Origin: Mycobacterium sp. GA-1841
GTDB taxonomy: Bacteria > Actinomycetota > Actinomycetes > Mycobacteriales > Mycobacteriaceae
Assembly (NCBI RefSeq): GCF_001954135.1
Contig: NZ_MBEQ01000010.1
Coordinates: forward strand, 1 to 64,000
Length of the DNA: 64,000 bases
Direction: 5' to 3'
The position numbers were made by a program, and so were the translations under genes. The notes below the pieces were generated by a model, which worked only from the letters and a program-made list of their open reading frames with translations, was not told the DNA's origin and did no database searches. Below are positions 37,353 to 45,569 of the stretch, one piece after another; the stretch's first letter is position 1, and every line of letters starts with the position of its first letter.

Positions 37353-38459
37353 TCAGCGCACCGTGTCGAAGAACTTCGTCACATCCTCGACGAACAAATC
37401 GGGCTGCTCGAAGGCCGCGAAGTGCCCGCCTCGCGGCATCGTCGTGTAATGGGTGACGTTGTAGCCGGTTTCGCACCAACTACGTGGGGCGCGCATGATC
37501 TCCAGCGGGAACGACGCGATTCCGGTGGGCAGGCTCACGTATTCGCCGCCGCCCCAGGTGTCGTGGCTTTCCCAGTACAACCGGGCCGAGGAGGCCGCTG
37601 ACGCGGTGACCCAGTAGAGCATCACGTTGTCCAGCAATTCGTCTCTGGACACGACGTTCTCGGGATGCCCGTCGCAGTCCATCCAGGACCAGAACTTCTC
37701 CACGATCCAGGCCAGCTGTCCGACGGGGGAGTCCACCAGGCCGTATCCGAGCGTCTGTGGTCGGGTGGACTGCTGCTTCATGTAGCCCGAATCCCATTTG
37801 CGGTAGTGGTCCATCCGGGCCAGTGCCTTCTGCAGGTCCTCGGTCATCTCACCGATGCCGTCGGCGGGGGGCCGGGCGATCGGCATGTTGACGTGGATCC
37901 CCACGCACGATCCGACATTTCGGCCGATCTGCGTCGTCACCGCCGCGCCCCAGTCACCGCCCTGTGCGCCGTAGCGGTCATAGCCCAGCCGGGTCATCAA
38001 CGTGTCCCAGGCCTTGGCGATCTTCTCGATGCCCCATCCGGCCGTGGCCGGCTTGCCGGAGAACCCGTACCCGGGGAGGGAGGGGCACACCACGTCGAAC
38101 CCGGCTTCGGTCAGGGGCTCGATCACCTTCTGGAATTCGACGATCGATCCGGGCCAGCCGTGGGTGGCCAGCAGCGGGAACGCGTTTTCAGGTCCGGAGC
38201 GCTGGTGGATGAAATGGATGTCCAGACCGTCGATTTCGGTGGTGAACTGGTCGAACCGGTTCAGCGCGGCTTCGCGGGCCCGCCAGTCGTATTCGTCGGC
38301 CCAATAGGCGGCCAGTTCCCGGGTGTAGGCCAGTGGGATGCCCTGGGTCCAGTCGTCGACGCTCTCGGCTTCGGGCCACCGGGTGCGCTTGAGCCGGGTC
38401 TTGAGGTCGTCGAGGTCGGCGTCGGGAACGTCGATGCGGAACGGTTTGATCGGGGCCAT
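37353..38459 (-). CDS. Epoxide hydrolase (alpha/beta hydrolase with EHN domain)
   Basis: The 368-residue protein has an N-terminal epoxide-hydrolase domain (IKPFRIDVPDADLDDLKTRLKRTRWPE) and then an alpha/beta hydrolase core with oxyanion motif HGWPGS, nucleophile Asp in GAQGGDWGAAV and catalytic His in RGGHFAAFEQPD. It should open epoxides by an ester intermediate. The physiological substrate is unknown. Start ATG 38459. It converges on the ABC operon (1 bp between stops) and lies downstream of the LuxR regulator on the same strand, so that regulator and hydrolase may be one transcript. Confidence 0.9.
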   Translation of the reverse strand: MAPIKPFRIDVPDADLDDLKTRLKRTRWPEAESVDDWTQGIPLAYTRELAAYWADEYDWRAREAALNRFDQFTTEIDGLDIHFIHQRSGPENAFPLLATHGWPGSIVEFQKVIEPLTEAGFDVVCPSLPGYGFSGKPATAGWGIEKIAKAWDTLMTRLGYDRYGAQGGDWGAAVTTQIGRNVGSCVGIHVNMPIARPPADGIGEMTEDLQKALARMDHYRKWDSGYMKQQSTRPQTLGYGLVDSPVGQLAWIVEKFWSWMDCDGHPENVVSRDELLDNVMLYWVTASAASSARLYWESHDTWGGGEYVSLPTGIASFPLEIMRAPRSWCETGYNVTHYTTMPRGGHFAAFEQPDLFVEDVTKFFDTVR

Positions 38460-38481
38460 GACGTCCAATCTGCCAGAGTGG

Positions 38482-39321
38482 TCAAGGAATCTGGCGTAGC
38501 CGTCGGGCCTTGGACACGGCCTCGTGCCGGTTGCGGGCGCCGAGTTTGGCCGCCGCGCTGCGCAGATAGCTCTTCACCGTTTCGGGTTTCAGAGAAAGAC
38601 GCTGCGCCGCTTCGGCGTTGGTGCAGCCCAGGGCGACCTGCGCCAACACGTCGACCTCGCGCGACGTCAAAGGGGCACTGGCCGGCGGATCGCCGCGCAA
38701 CGCCACCGCCAACCGGTCGGCGAGCTCACGCAACGGCCCGGCCAGCTCGGTGCTGTCGGCGGCGAGCCGGCGCAGGTCGGCGTGCACTTCGCGGATCTGC
38801 TCGGTGTCGGCGGGGTGATCGGGGAAGTGGGTGAGCGCCGCCTCGCGCATCCGCATCCGCCGGTCCACTTCGTCGCGGACGCGTAGTTCGTCGCTCAACC
38901 GTTGTGCCGAGGTCACCATCGCGGCGGCGGTACGACCGCCGATCGGGGCGCTGGTGCGGTGCGCCCCGTACAGCACGGCGCGGGCCTTGCCGTCGACCAC
39001 CACGGGCACGGCGAGGATCGAGCGGATGCCCTCGGAGAGCACTGGCTCGTCGTAGTCATGCGTGATGGTCGACGCGCGCCGGTAGTCGGGTACCGAGATG
39101 GGGCGGCGCGACACCACACTGGCCCCGCCCAACCCCGCGCTGGGTAACACCGCGAGCCCGCGCATGGCGCCGGTGCGGGTGCCGAAGAACTCACTCAACA
39201 GCAGGGTGTCGTCCTGCACCTGGCCGCCGAAGGCCAGCGGTAGGCCGGTCTCGCTGGCCATGCGGCGCAGTTCGGCGCGTACCGCGTCGGCGTCACGAGG
39301 CCGCAGCAGCCAGGGGCGCAT
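38482..39321 (-). CDS. LuxR-type regulator with GAF-like sensor domain
   Basis: The 279-residue protein has a GAF-like N-terminal domain (residues ~1-150: SIHAVPVVVDG-type strand ILAVPVVVDGKARAVLYGAHR) and a central helix. The C-terminal LuxR/NarL helix-turn-helix reads LTSREVDVLAQVALGCTNAEAAQRLSLKPETVKSYLRSAAAKLGARNRHEAV. There is no receiver domain, so it probably binds a small ligand directly. It is divergent from two acyl-CoA ligase genes (59 bp between the starts), which are likely targets. I chose ATG 39321 over the longer frame start at 39357. Confidence 0.85.
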   Translation of the reverse strand: MRPWLLRPRDADAVRAELRRMASETGLPLAFGGQVQDDTLLLSEFFGTRTGAMRGLAVLPSAGLGGASVVSRRPISVPDYRRASTITHDYDEPVLSEGIRSILAVPVVVDGKARAVLYGAHRTSAPIGGRTAAAMVTSAQRLSDELRVRDEVDRRMRMREAALTHFPDHPADTEQIREVHADLRRLAADSTELAGPLRELADRLAVALRGDPPASAPLTSREVDVLAQVALGCTNAEAAQRLSLKPETVKSYLRSAAAKLGARNRHEAVSKARRLRQIP

Positions 39322-39380
39322 CGCAGGTACCCACTTTCGGGGGTAGCGGTCGGACAAGTGTGACGTAGAGCATAGCTGTC

Positions 39381-41054
39381 ATGACTGACGCCGCGAGCAA
39401 CACCGACCGCTACCGGGATGCCCGTGACCAGCTGATTGCCGGCGCGGAGTTCACCTGGCCGGACCTCACGGGCACCTTCAACTGGGCCACGGACTGGTTC
39501 GACGCCATCGCCCGGGACAACGACCGCACGGCGCTGTGGATCGTCGAGGAGGACGGTTCGGATCAACGGGTGACGTTCGCCGAGATGGCGCAGCGCTCTG
39601 ACCGCGTCGCGACGTGGTTGCAGGGCCTGGGCATGTCGAAGGGTGACCGGGTCGTCCTCATGCTGGGTAATCAGGTCGAGTTGTGGGAGGCCATGTTGGC
39701 CATCGCCAAGCTGGGCGCGGTCATCATGCCGACCACCGGTGCGCTGGGGCCGGCCGACCTGTCGGATCGCATCATGCGCGGCGGTGCCGCGTTCGTCGTC
39801 GCCAACGCAGCCGACACGGCCAAGTTCGCCGACGTGCCCGGTGACTACACCCGCATCGTGGTGGGTGAGGCGGTGCCGGGCTGGCGTGCATACCGTGACG
39901 CCGGTGCGGTCGAGCCGCAGCGGTTCGGGCCGTGCACCACGGTCGACGACCCGATGCTCGTGTACTTCACCTCCGGCACCACCAGCAAGCCGAAGCTCGT
40001 CGAGCATTCCCAGGTCAGTTATCCCGTCGGGCATCTGACCACGATGGCCTGGATCGGGGTGAAGCCCGGCGATGTGCACCTGGCGATCAGCTCACCGGGT
40101 TGGGCCAAGCACGCCTGGAGTTGTTTCTTCGCACCGTGGATCGCCGAGGCGACGATCTTCGTCTACAACTACCGGCGGTTCGATGCGGCAGCGCTGCTGG
40201 GTCAGTTGCGACGGGCCGGGGTGAACACGTTCTGTGCGCCGCCGACGGTGTGGCGCATGTTGATCCAGTCCGATCTGGGTGACCGGCCCGCGGGGCTGCG
40301 CGAGATTCTGGGTGCCGGTGAACCACTGAATCCCGACGTGATCGCCCGGGTCGAGAAGGCGTGGGGGCTGACGATCCGGGACGGGTTCGGCCAGACCGAG
40401 ACCACCCTGCAAATTGGCAACATCCCGGGTCAACCGGTGAAGCCGGGGTCGATGGGCCGGCCGTTGCCCGGGGTCCCGGTGGTGCTGGTGGATCCGATCA
40501 CCGGCACGCCCGCCGACGAGGGGGAGATCTGCTTGGACCTGGCGGCGCATCCGCGCAATCTGATGACGGGGTACCTCGGTGACCCGCAACGTAACGAGGC
40601 CGTGATGGCCGGCGGCTACTACCACACCGGCGACGTGGCCAGCCGGGACGAGGACGGCTACATCACCTACATCGGGCGCACCGACGACGTGTTCAAGTGC
40701 AGTGACTACAAGGTCTCACCGTTCGAGTTGGAGAGCGTGCTGATCGAGCACCCGGCCGTGGTGGAGGCCGCAGTGGTTCCGCAACCCGACGACACCCGGT
40801 TGGCTGTGCCCAAGGCGTATGTTGCGCTGGCCGATGGCTGGGAAGCGAACGCGGCCACCGCAAAAGACGTCATGGCCTATGCCCGCGACCATCTGGCGCC
40901 ATACCTCAAGGTCCGCCGGGTGGAGTTCGTCGACCTGCCCAAGACCATCTCCGGCAAGATCCGCCGGGTGGAGCTGCGACACCGTGAAGATGCGGCTCAT
41001 CAAGCAGGCCAACCGATTTCCACCGAATACCGATACGAGGACCTACTCGGATGA
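39381..41054 (+). CDS. Acyl-CoA/aryl-CoA synthetase (AMP-forming)
   Basis: The 557-residue ANL-superfamily ligase has the P-loop motif [11 protein letters not shown], the GFGQTET adenylate motif, [26 protein letters not shown] and the catalytic Lys motif [13 protein letters not shown]. It activates a carboxylic acid as acyl-AMP and then acyl-CoA. The sequence leans toward medium-chain/benzoate-type enzymes, but the substrate is not determined. It overlaps the next ligase gene by 4 bp, giving a two-ligase operon opposite a LuxR regulator. Confidence 0.88.
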   Translation: MTDAASNTDRYRDARDQLIAGAEFTWPDLTGTFNWATDWFDAIARDNDRTALWIVEEDGSDQRVTFAEMAQRSDRVATWLQGLGMSKGDRVVLMLGNQVELWEAMLAIAKLGAVIMPTTGALGPADLSDRIMRGGAAFVVANAADTAKFADVPGDYTRIVVGEAVPGWRAYRDAGAVEPQRFGPCTTVDDPMLVYFTSGTTSKPKLVEHSQVSYPVGHLTTMAWIGVKPGDVHLAISSPGWAKHAWSCFFAPWIAEATIFVYNYRRFDAAALLGQLRRAGVNTFCAPPTVWRMLIQSDLGDRPAGLREILGAGEPLNPDVIARVEKAWGLTIRDGFGQTETTLQIGNIPGQPVKPGSMGRPLPGVPVVLVDPITGTPADEGEICLDLAAHPRNLMTGYLGDPQRNEAVMAGGYYHTGDVASRDEDGYITYIGRTDDVFKCSDYKVSPFELESVLIEHPAVVEAAVVPQPDDTRLAVPKAYVALADGWEANAATAKDVMAYARDHLAPYLKVRRVEFVDLPKTISGKIRRVELRHREDAAHQAGQPISTEYRYEDLLG

Positions 41055-42667
41055 CGTCATACGATGCCGGCCCGGTGGATGTGCCGGTGCTCGAGGAAAC
41101 CCTGGGAGCCAACTTCGAACGCATGGTGGTGGAAGGGCCGGACGCCGCGGCGCTGGTCGAGGTGCAGACCGGACGACGCTGGACCTACGCCGAACTCAAC
41201 GACGAAGTGGACTCGGTGGCACGAGGACTCATGGCCTCCGGGGTGGCGAAAGGTGATCGGGTCGGCATCTGGGCCCCCAACTGTGCCGAATGGGTGATCC
41301 TGCAACTGGCCACAGCCAAGATCGGGGCGATCCTGGTCAACATCAACCCGGCCTACCGTACCCACGAGTTGGCCTACGTGCTCAAGCAATCCGGTGTGCG
41401 CACGCTCGTCGCCACGACCGCGTTCAAGTCCTCCGACTACGTGGCGATGGTGGCCGAGGTCCAATCGGATTGCCCCGACCTCGTCGACGTGATCTTCCTC
41501 GGCACGCTCGATTGGGACCGGCTGCACACCGAGCAGGTCGACGACAGTCAGTTGCGGGCCCGGGCCGGTGAGCTGTCGAACACCGACCCGATCAACATCC
41601 AATACACCTCGGGCACAACCGGATTTCCGAAAGGAGCGACGCTCAGCCACCGCAACATTCTCAACAACGGATTCTTCGTCGGCGGTCTGATCAACCTCGG
41701 ACCGGACGACCGCGTCTGTATCCCTGTGCCCTTCTATCACTGTTTCGGCATGGTGATGGGCAATCTCGGCGCGCTCACGCATGGAGCGGCCATCGTGATC
41801 CCCGCACCGAGTTTCGACCCCGGCATCACCCTGGCCGCGGTGGAAGCCGAAGCATGCACCGCGCTGTACGGCGTGCCGACGATGTTCATCGCGATGCTCG
41901 GCCATCCCGACTTCACCGACTTCGAGCTGTCCACACTGCGCACCGGGATCATGGCGGGCTCGGTCTGCCCGGTCGAGGTGATGAAGCGGGTGGTGGCAGA
42001 CATGCACATGGCCGAGGTGGCGATTTGTTACGGCATGACCGAGACCTCGCCGGTGTCGTGTCAGACGCTTGTCGACGACGATCTGGAGCGCCGTACCGCC
42101 ACGATCGGCCGGGCTCATCCACACCTCGAGATCAAGATCGTCGATCCGGACACCGGCGAGACGGTGGAACGCGGGCAGCCCGGTGAATTCTGTACGCGCG
42201 GTTACTCGGTGATGCTGGGCTACTGGGATGAACCGGCCAAAACTGCCGAGGCGATCGACACCGACGGCTGGATGCACACCGGAGACCTGGCGGTGATGCG
42301 TGAGGACGGTTACTGCACGGTGGTCGGCCGGATCAAAGACATGGTGATCCGCGGCGGCGAGAACATCTATCCCCGGGAGATCGAGGAATTTCTCTACACC
42401 CATCCCGACATCGACGATGCCCAGGTGATCGGGGTGCCCGATGAGCGGTATGGCGAGGAGGTGTGCGCCTGGATCCGGATGAAGCCCGGACGTACTCCGC
42501 TGGATGCCGAGGGGTTACGGACATTCGCCACCGGCAAGCTGGCGCACTACAAGATCCCACGTTATGTCCTTGTCGTGGAACAGTTCCCGATGACCGTCAC
42601 CGGCAAGATCCGCAAGGTCGACATGCGGAATGACAGCGTCAAGCTGCTCGGGCTCGACTCTCGGTAG
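41051..42667 (+). CDS. Fatty-acyl-CoA ligase, FadD35-like
   Basis: The 538-residue ANL ligase has P-loop [16 protein letters not shown], adenylate motif [10 protein letters not shown], hinge region [24 protein letters not shown] and catalytic Lys [13 protein letters not shown]. It resembles FadD35 (Rv2505c) of M. tuberculosis, which lies elsewhere in that genome. It probably makes acyl-CoA from fatty acids for degradation or lipid building. It is co-translated with the preceding ligase (ATGA overlap). Confidence 0.88.
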   Translation: MTSYDAGPVDVPVLEETLGANFERMVVEGPDAAALVEVQTGRRWTYAELNDEVDSVARGLMASGVAKGDRVGIWAPNCAEWVILQLATAKIGAILVNINPAYRTHELAYVLKQSGVRTLVATTAFKSSDYVAMVAEVQSDCPDLVDVIFLGTLDWDRLHTEQVDDSQLRARAGELSNTDPINIQYTSGTTGFPKGATLSHRNILNNGFFVGGLINLGPDDRVCIPVPFYHCFGMVMGNLGALTHGAAIVIPAPSFDPGITLAAVEAEACTALYGVPTMFIAMLGHPDFTDFELSTLRTGIMAGSVCPVEVMKRVVADMHMAEVAICYGMTETSPVSCQTLVDDDLERRTATIGRAHPHLEIKIVDPDTGETVERGQPGEFCTRGYSVMLGYWDEPAKTAEAIDTDGWMHTGDLAVMREDGYCTVVGRIKDMVIRGGENIYPREIEEFLYTHPDIDDAQVIGVPDERYGEEVCAWIRMKPGRTPLDAEGLRTFATGKLAHYKIPRYVLVVEQFPMTVTGKIRKVDMRNDSVKLLGLDSR

Positions 42668-42668
42668 G

Positions 42669-44174
42669 TCAGAACGGAGGTGGCGGTCCGTATTCTTCGG
42701 CGAACCAGATTTGATATTGCCGTTCGACGTCGAGGTCGTTGTTGATTTCGGCGCGGAAGCGGCGTTCTTCGGCGATGCGTTCTTGGCGTTCCTGTTCGCG
42801 GGTGTGGCTGCGTTTGGGCATTTTCATGCCGCGGTTGGGATGGGGTGTTTCGGGCTGGGGTTCGGGGAGGTTCCCGGTCGACTGGGCCAGGGTGGGGAAC
42901 ATGGCCGCGCCGTGGGGTTCGGTGGTATAGGTGTGCCCGGTGGGTGTGGTGAATTCCACTGTGCCGTCGGGTGATTGGCGGTCAGCCCAGCCGGGGCAGA
43001 AAGTTTTGAGCAAATGATGTGCGCGGCAATACAATTTGTTGTTCGACGGATGTGTCGGCCCGGCCGGATAGGGCTCGGTGTGGTCGATGTCGCAGCGCTG
43101 CGCGGGGGCATTGCAACCCGGGAACCGGCATGTCAGATCGCGCCAGAAGATGAACTCCCGCAACGCCGTCGAGGGCCGGTAGCCCGGTCCGCCCGAGACT
43201 GTGGGGAAGGTGTCGGATTCTCCCGGCCCGGTGGTGTCAGTGTCCGTGGTGTCAGTGTCAGCGGAGTCGGGGCCTGTGGGCACCGGCACCCGCACTGGTT
43301 TGACGGTGGCCGTTTTCGCCAGATCCCGCACCGCTTGGGCGGGCAGGATCCCATGCCCGCGCAGATACCCCGGATTGTCGGAGGCTCCCTGCAGGGTGGA
43401 TTCCTCGGCGAGCACATGAACCAGCGCGGCGTCGGCGGCGGCCCGGTTCTGTGAGGCGGTGCAATCCGGTAAGCCGCAGCGACACGGCAGCTGAGCTTCC
43501 ATCCGCGCCAGCGGCCCGCACGCATCCGCACGTCGCTGATCCAGGCTGCGCGGATCATTCGCGCACACCGTGCGGGCCAGGGCGTCGAGGCGTTGATCCA
43601 AAGCGGTGCCGTCGACGGCATCGAGGTTGGCCCACACCGACGCCCTGCCCGGGCTGGCGGGTTCGATTTGGACGAACCGGTCCTCGTTGGGGTTGGGCGG
43701 GACTCGTTGTCCGTTGGGGTCGAGTTTGATCACCCATTGGTCGATGCGGTCACGCAGTTGACGTTCGGACAGCCGCATCCAGCGATGCGCGCGGGCGGCC
43801 AGTTCCGTATCGAGGGCCGCCCACACCGAGGAATCGACGTTGTCGGTGCGCGAGATCAGGGCGCGCACCACCCGGTAGTCGATGTCCCCGGCAGCCAACC
43901 GGGCAGCGACCTGGGGCAGTTTGTCGCGCAGCACCCGGGCGTGATGGATCAGGGTGCCTGCGCGGTTGCGGCTGATCCGCAGCGCGGCCGAGATTTCGGC
44001 GGCCACCTCTTCGAACGGATCGGTCCGCCAATACACCGTTTCGGCCAGCTCGCGTTCCCGGCGGGTGTCCAACGCGCCGATGGCGGTCAGCCGGGCAGCG
44101 ATCGCCATTGATTCCGCGCGGGCAGCTGCGCTGATCTTGTCGATCAGCTCGGCGGCAGAATCGGTGTCGAACAC
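42669..44174 (-). CDS. 13E12-repeat-family HNH endonuclease-like protein
   Basis: The 501-residue protein has an N-terminal DUF222 region (SAAARAESMAIAARLTAIGAL ... REQRLA-type helices, residues ~15-260) and a C-terminal HNH module. The HNH module has CRFPGCNAP, then CDIDHTEPYPAGPTHPSNNKLYCRAHHLLKTF, giving the metal and catalytic His/Asn/His set. A basic/charged tail follows. This is the mycobacterial 13E12 REP family, usually multicopy. I chose GTG 44174 (VFDTDSAAELIDKI). A perfect LexA box overlaps this start codon, so the gene should be DNA-damage inducible. Whether it cuts DNA is untested here. Confidence 0.9.
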   Translation of the reverse strand: MFDTDSAAELIDKISAAARAESMAIAARLTAIGALDTRRERELAETVYWRTDPFEEVAAEISAALRISRNRAGTLIHHARVLRDKLPQVAARLAAGDIDYRVVRALISRTDNVDSSVWAALDTELAARAHRWMRLSERQLRDRIDQWVIKLDPNGQRVPPNPNEDRFVQIEPASPGRASVWANLDAVDGTALDQRLDALARTVCANDPRSLDQRRADACGPLARMEAQLPCRCGLPDCTASQNRAAADAALVHVLAEESTLQGASDNPGYLRGHGILPAQAVRDLAKTATVKPVRVPVPTGPDSADTDTTDTDTTGPGESDTFPTVSGGPGYRPSTALREFIFWRDLTCRFPGCNAPAQRCDIDHTEPYPAGPTHPSNNKLYCRAHHLLKTFCPGWADRQSPDGTVEFTTPTGHTYTTEPHGAAMFPTLAQSTGNLPEPQPETPHPNRGMKMPKRSHTREQERQERIAEERRFRAEINNDLDVERQYQIWFAEEYGPPPPF

Positions 44175-44182
44175 ATGTTCGA
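44167..44182. promoter_or_regulatory. LexA SOS box on the start of the 13E12 gene
   Basis: TCGAACACATGTTCGA is an exact match to the mycobacterial SOS box TCGAAC-N4-GTTCGA. It spans the GTG start codon of the HNH gene (44172-44174) and faces the divergent membrane-protein gene 99 bp away. SOS boxes over the 5' ends of 13E12 genes are known from M. tuberculosis. Confidence 0.85.
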
Positions 44183-44280
44183 TTATGCCACATCGGGACG
44201 ACAACCGCAGCAATCTCTCGGCATCGATAGAGCCGAGCGTTCCGTCAGCGCACCCACCTCATTCCTGCGACGATTACAGG

Positions 44281-44715
44281 ATGACCGCTGCGCACAGGGC
44301 CGCCGTCCTCGGACGGCGCACCTGTGCGGGCCTCGCGGCCTGTTCAGCGGCGTTGCATGTCGTCGTGCTGACGCACACCGTCAACCCGGTGGCCTGGACT
44401 GTGCTGGCCGTGATGATCGTCGGCTGTCTGTTTTGTGCGCGTGACCTGTGGCAGCGCGGTAGCCCAGGCGTCTGGTGCGCCGTCGCGTTGATGAACCTGG
44501 CGATGGTTGCCGTGCACACGCCGATGCCCGCGCATCAGCACAGGGCCGGCCCGGTCACGGCTGCAGCGCCGTCCACGGTGATGACGGCAACGATGCTGCT
44601 GGCCCTCGTGGAGGTCGTGATCGCCGGGATCGTTCTCTGCTATTGCACCCGCAACCGCTCACAGATCGAGTGTCACGCCGACCCCGGCCTCCAGCATGGC
44701 CTGGTGGACGGCTGA
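44281..44715 (+). CDS. Four-helix membrane protein of unknown function
   Basis: The 144-residue protein has four hydrophobic segments (about residues 17-30, 36-52, 62-78 and 97-118). A His-rich loop (HTPMPAHQHRAG) lies between helices 3 and 4. I do not recognise the family. The His/Met-rich loop could bind metal, but this is only a suggestion. The C-terminal ~20 residues (SQIECHADPGLQHGLVDG) overlap antisense homology to the end of an ornithine-cyclodeaminase-like protein, so the 3' end may have been made by a deletion joint. Confidence 0.6.
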   Translation: MTAAHRAAVLGRRTCAGLAACSAALHVVVLTHTVNPVAWTVLAVMIVGCLFCARDLWQRGSPGVWCAVALMNLAMVAVHTPMPAHQHRAGPVTAAAPSTVMTATMLLALVEVVIAGIVLCYCTRNRSQIECHADPGLQHGLVDG

Positions 44716-44772
44716 CCCTGCGGCCATGTCGCACACCGCCATTCCGGTGTTGCCGTTCACGATCAACTGGTC
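44659..44772 (-). pseudogene. Possible C-terminal remnant of an ornithine cyclodeaminase/mu-crystallin-like gene
   Basis: Read leftward, the frame ending with TGA at 44659 gives QLIVNGNTGMAVCDMAAG followed by SAVHQAMLEAGVGVTLDL. This resembles the conserved last helix-strand of ornithine cyclodeaminase/alanine dehydrogenase homologues (G-x-A-x-x-D-x-A-A ... A-x-x-x-G-x-G-x-x-x-x-L). Nothing upstream in the frame continues the homology, so only the last ~36 residues remain. It overlaps the 3' end of the + strand membrane gene. The rest of the 141-bp gap to the next gene shows no other feature. Confidence 0.35.
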
Positions 44773-44856
44773 GTGGCCATCGGGGTGTGGCTGGGAACCG
44801 CACTGAGTAGGTCGCCATTGGCCCAGTTGGACGCCTCGATGTGTTGAGATTGGCTC

Positions 44857-45567
44857 ATGCCTGAGCAAAGTCCCGAGCTCGCCGTCACCGCGCGTGCGAT
44901 CACGATGCGTGGGCCTTGGGGTCCGGTGTACGGTCCGATCGATCTGGACGTCGCCGACGGTGGCGTCACGGTGTTGGTGGCGCCCGCGGGCACCGGCCGC
45001 ACCGCGTTGCTGATGACGCTGGCCGGGCGGATGAAGGCGGTCAGCGGTCAGTTGAGCGTATTCGGACGCACCCGGGCGACCGATATCTTCCGGACCGCGG
45101 CGCTGGCCGGGATCGATGAACTGGACACGGTCTCGGAGTCGGTGACGGTGCGCGACCTGGTCACCGAGCAACGCCGTTGGGACGCACCGTGGTACACGCT
45201 GGTGGGTCGCTCCCGACGAGATGATCTGGACGCGATGTGCGCCCCGGTGTTCGGTGATCTGCCGTTGCCGTCGTTGACCGAGTACTTCGACGGGCTCACC
45301 GAGCTCGATCAAATCCTGCTGCGTATCGCGCTGGCCAATACCGCGACCCCGCCGTTGCTCGTGGTCGGCAATCTCGACCATCTGACCGATGACCGGAATC
45401 GAGATGTCCTGCTGGAGCGCTTGATCGCGCTCGGAGAGAAACAAACCGTGGTCACCGCGACGGTCAACGGGGTGCCGGATCATCTGGCCTCGGCCGTGCG
45501 GGCCCAGATCACCGTGTCCAACACCACCCCGGCCGAGCTGGCCGGTGTGCAGAAAGGCGGCAAGTAG
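44857..45567 (+). CDS. Degenerate ABC ATPase-like protein partnered with YhgE/Pip
   Basis: The 236-residue protein has ABC-domain layout (VTARAITMRGPWGPVYGPIDLDV, then VTVLVAPAGTGRTALLMTLAGRM) but degenerate motifs. The Walker A Lys is Arg (AGTGRT). The signature region reads LTELDQILLRIALA instead of LSGGQ. Walker B is LLVVGNLDHL without the usual Asp-Glu. It may bind nucleotide but is unlikely to hydrolyse ATP efficiently. It is followed after 2 bp by a YhgE/Pip membrane protein, and the two probably form one complex. Confidence 0.8.
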   Translation: MPEQSPELAVTARAITMRGPWGPVYGPIDLDVADGGVTVLVAPAGTGRTALLMTLAGRMKAVSGQLSVFGRTRATDIFRTAALAGIDELDTVSESVTVRDLVTEQRRWDAPWYTLVGRSRRDDLDAMCAPVFGDLPLPSLTEYFDGLTELDQILLRIALANTATPPLLVVGNLDHLTDDRNRDVLLERLIALGEKQTVVTATVNGVPDHLASAVRAQITVSNTTPAELAGVQKGGK

Positions 45568-45569
45568 TC

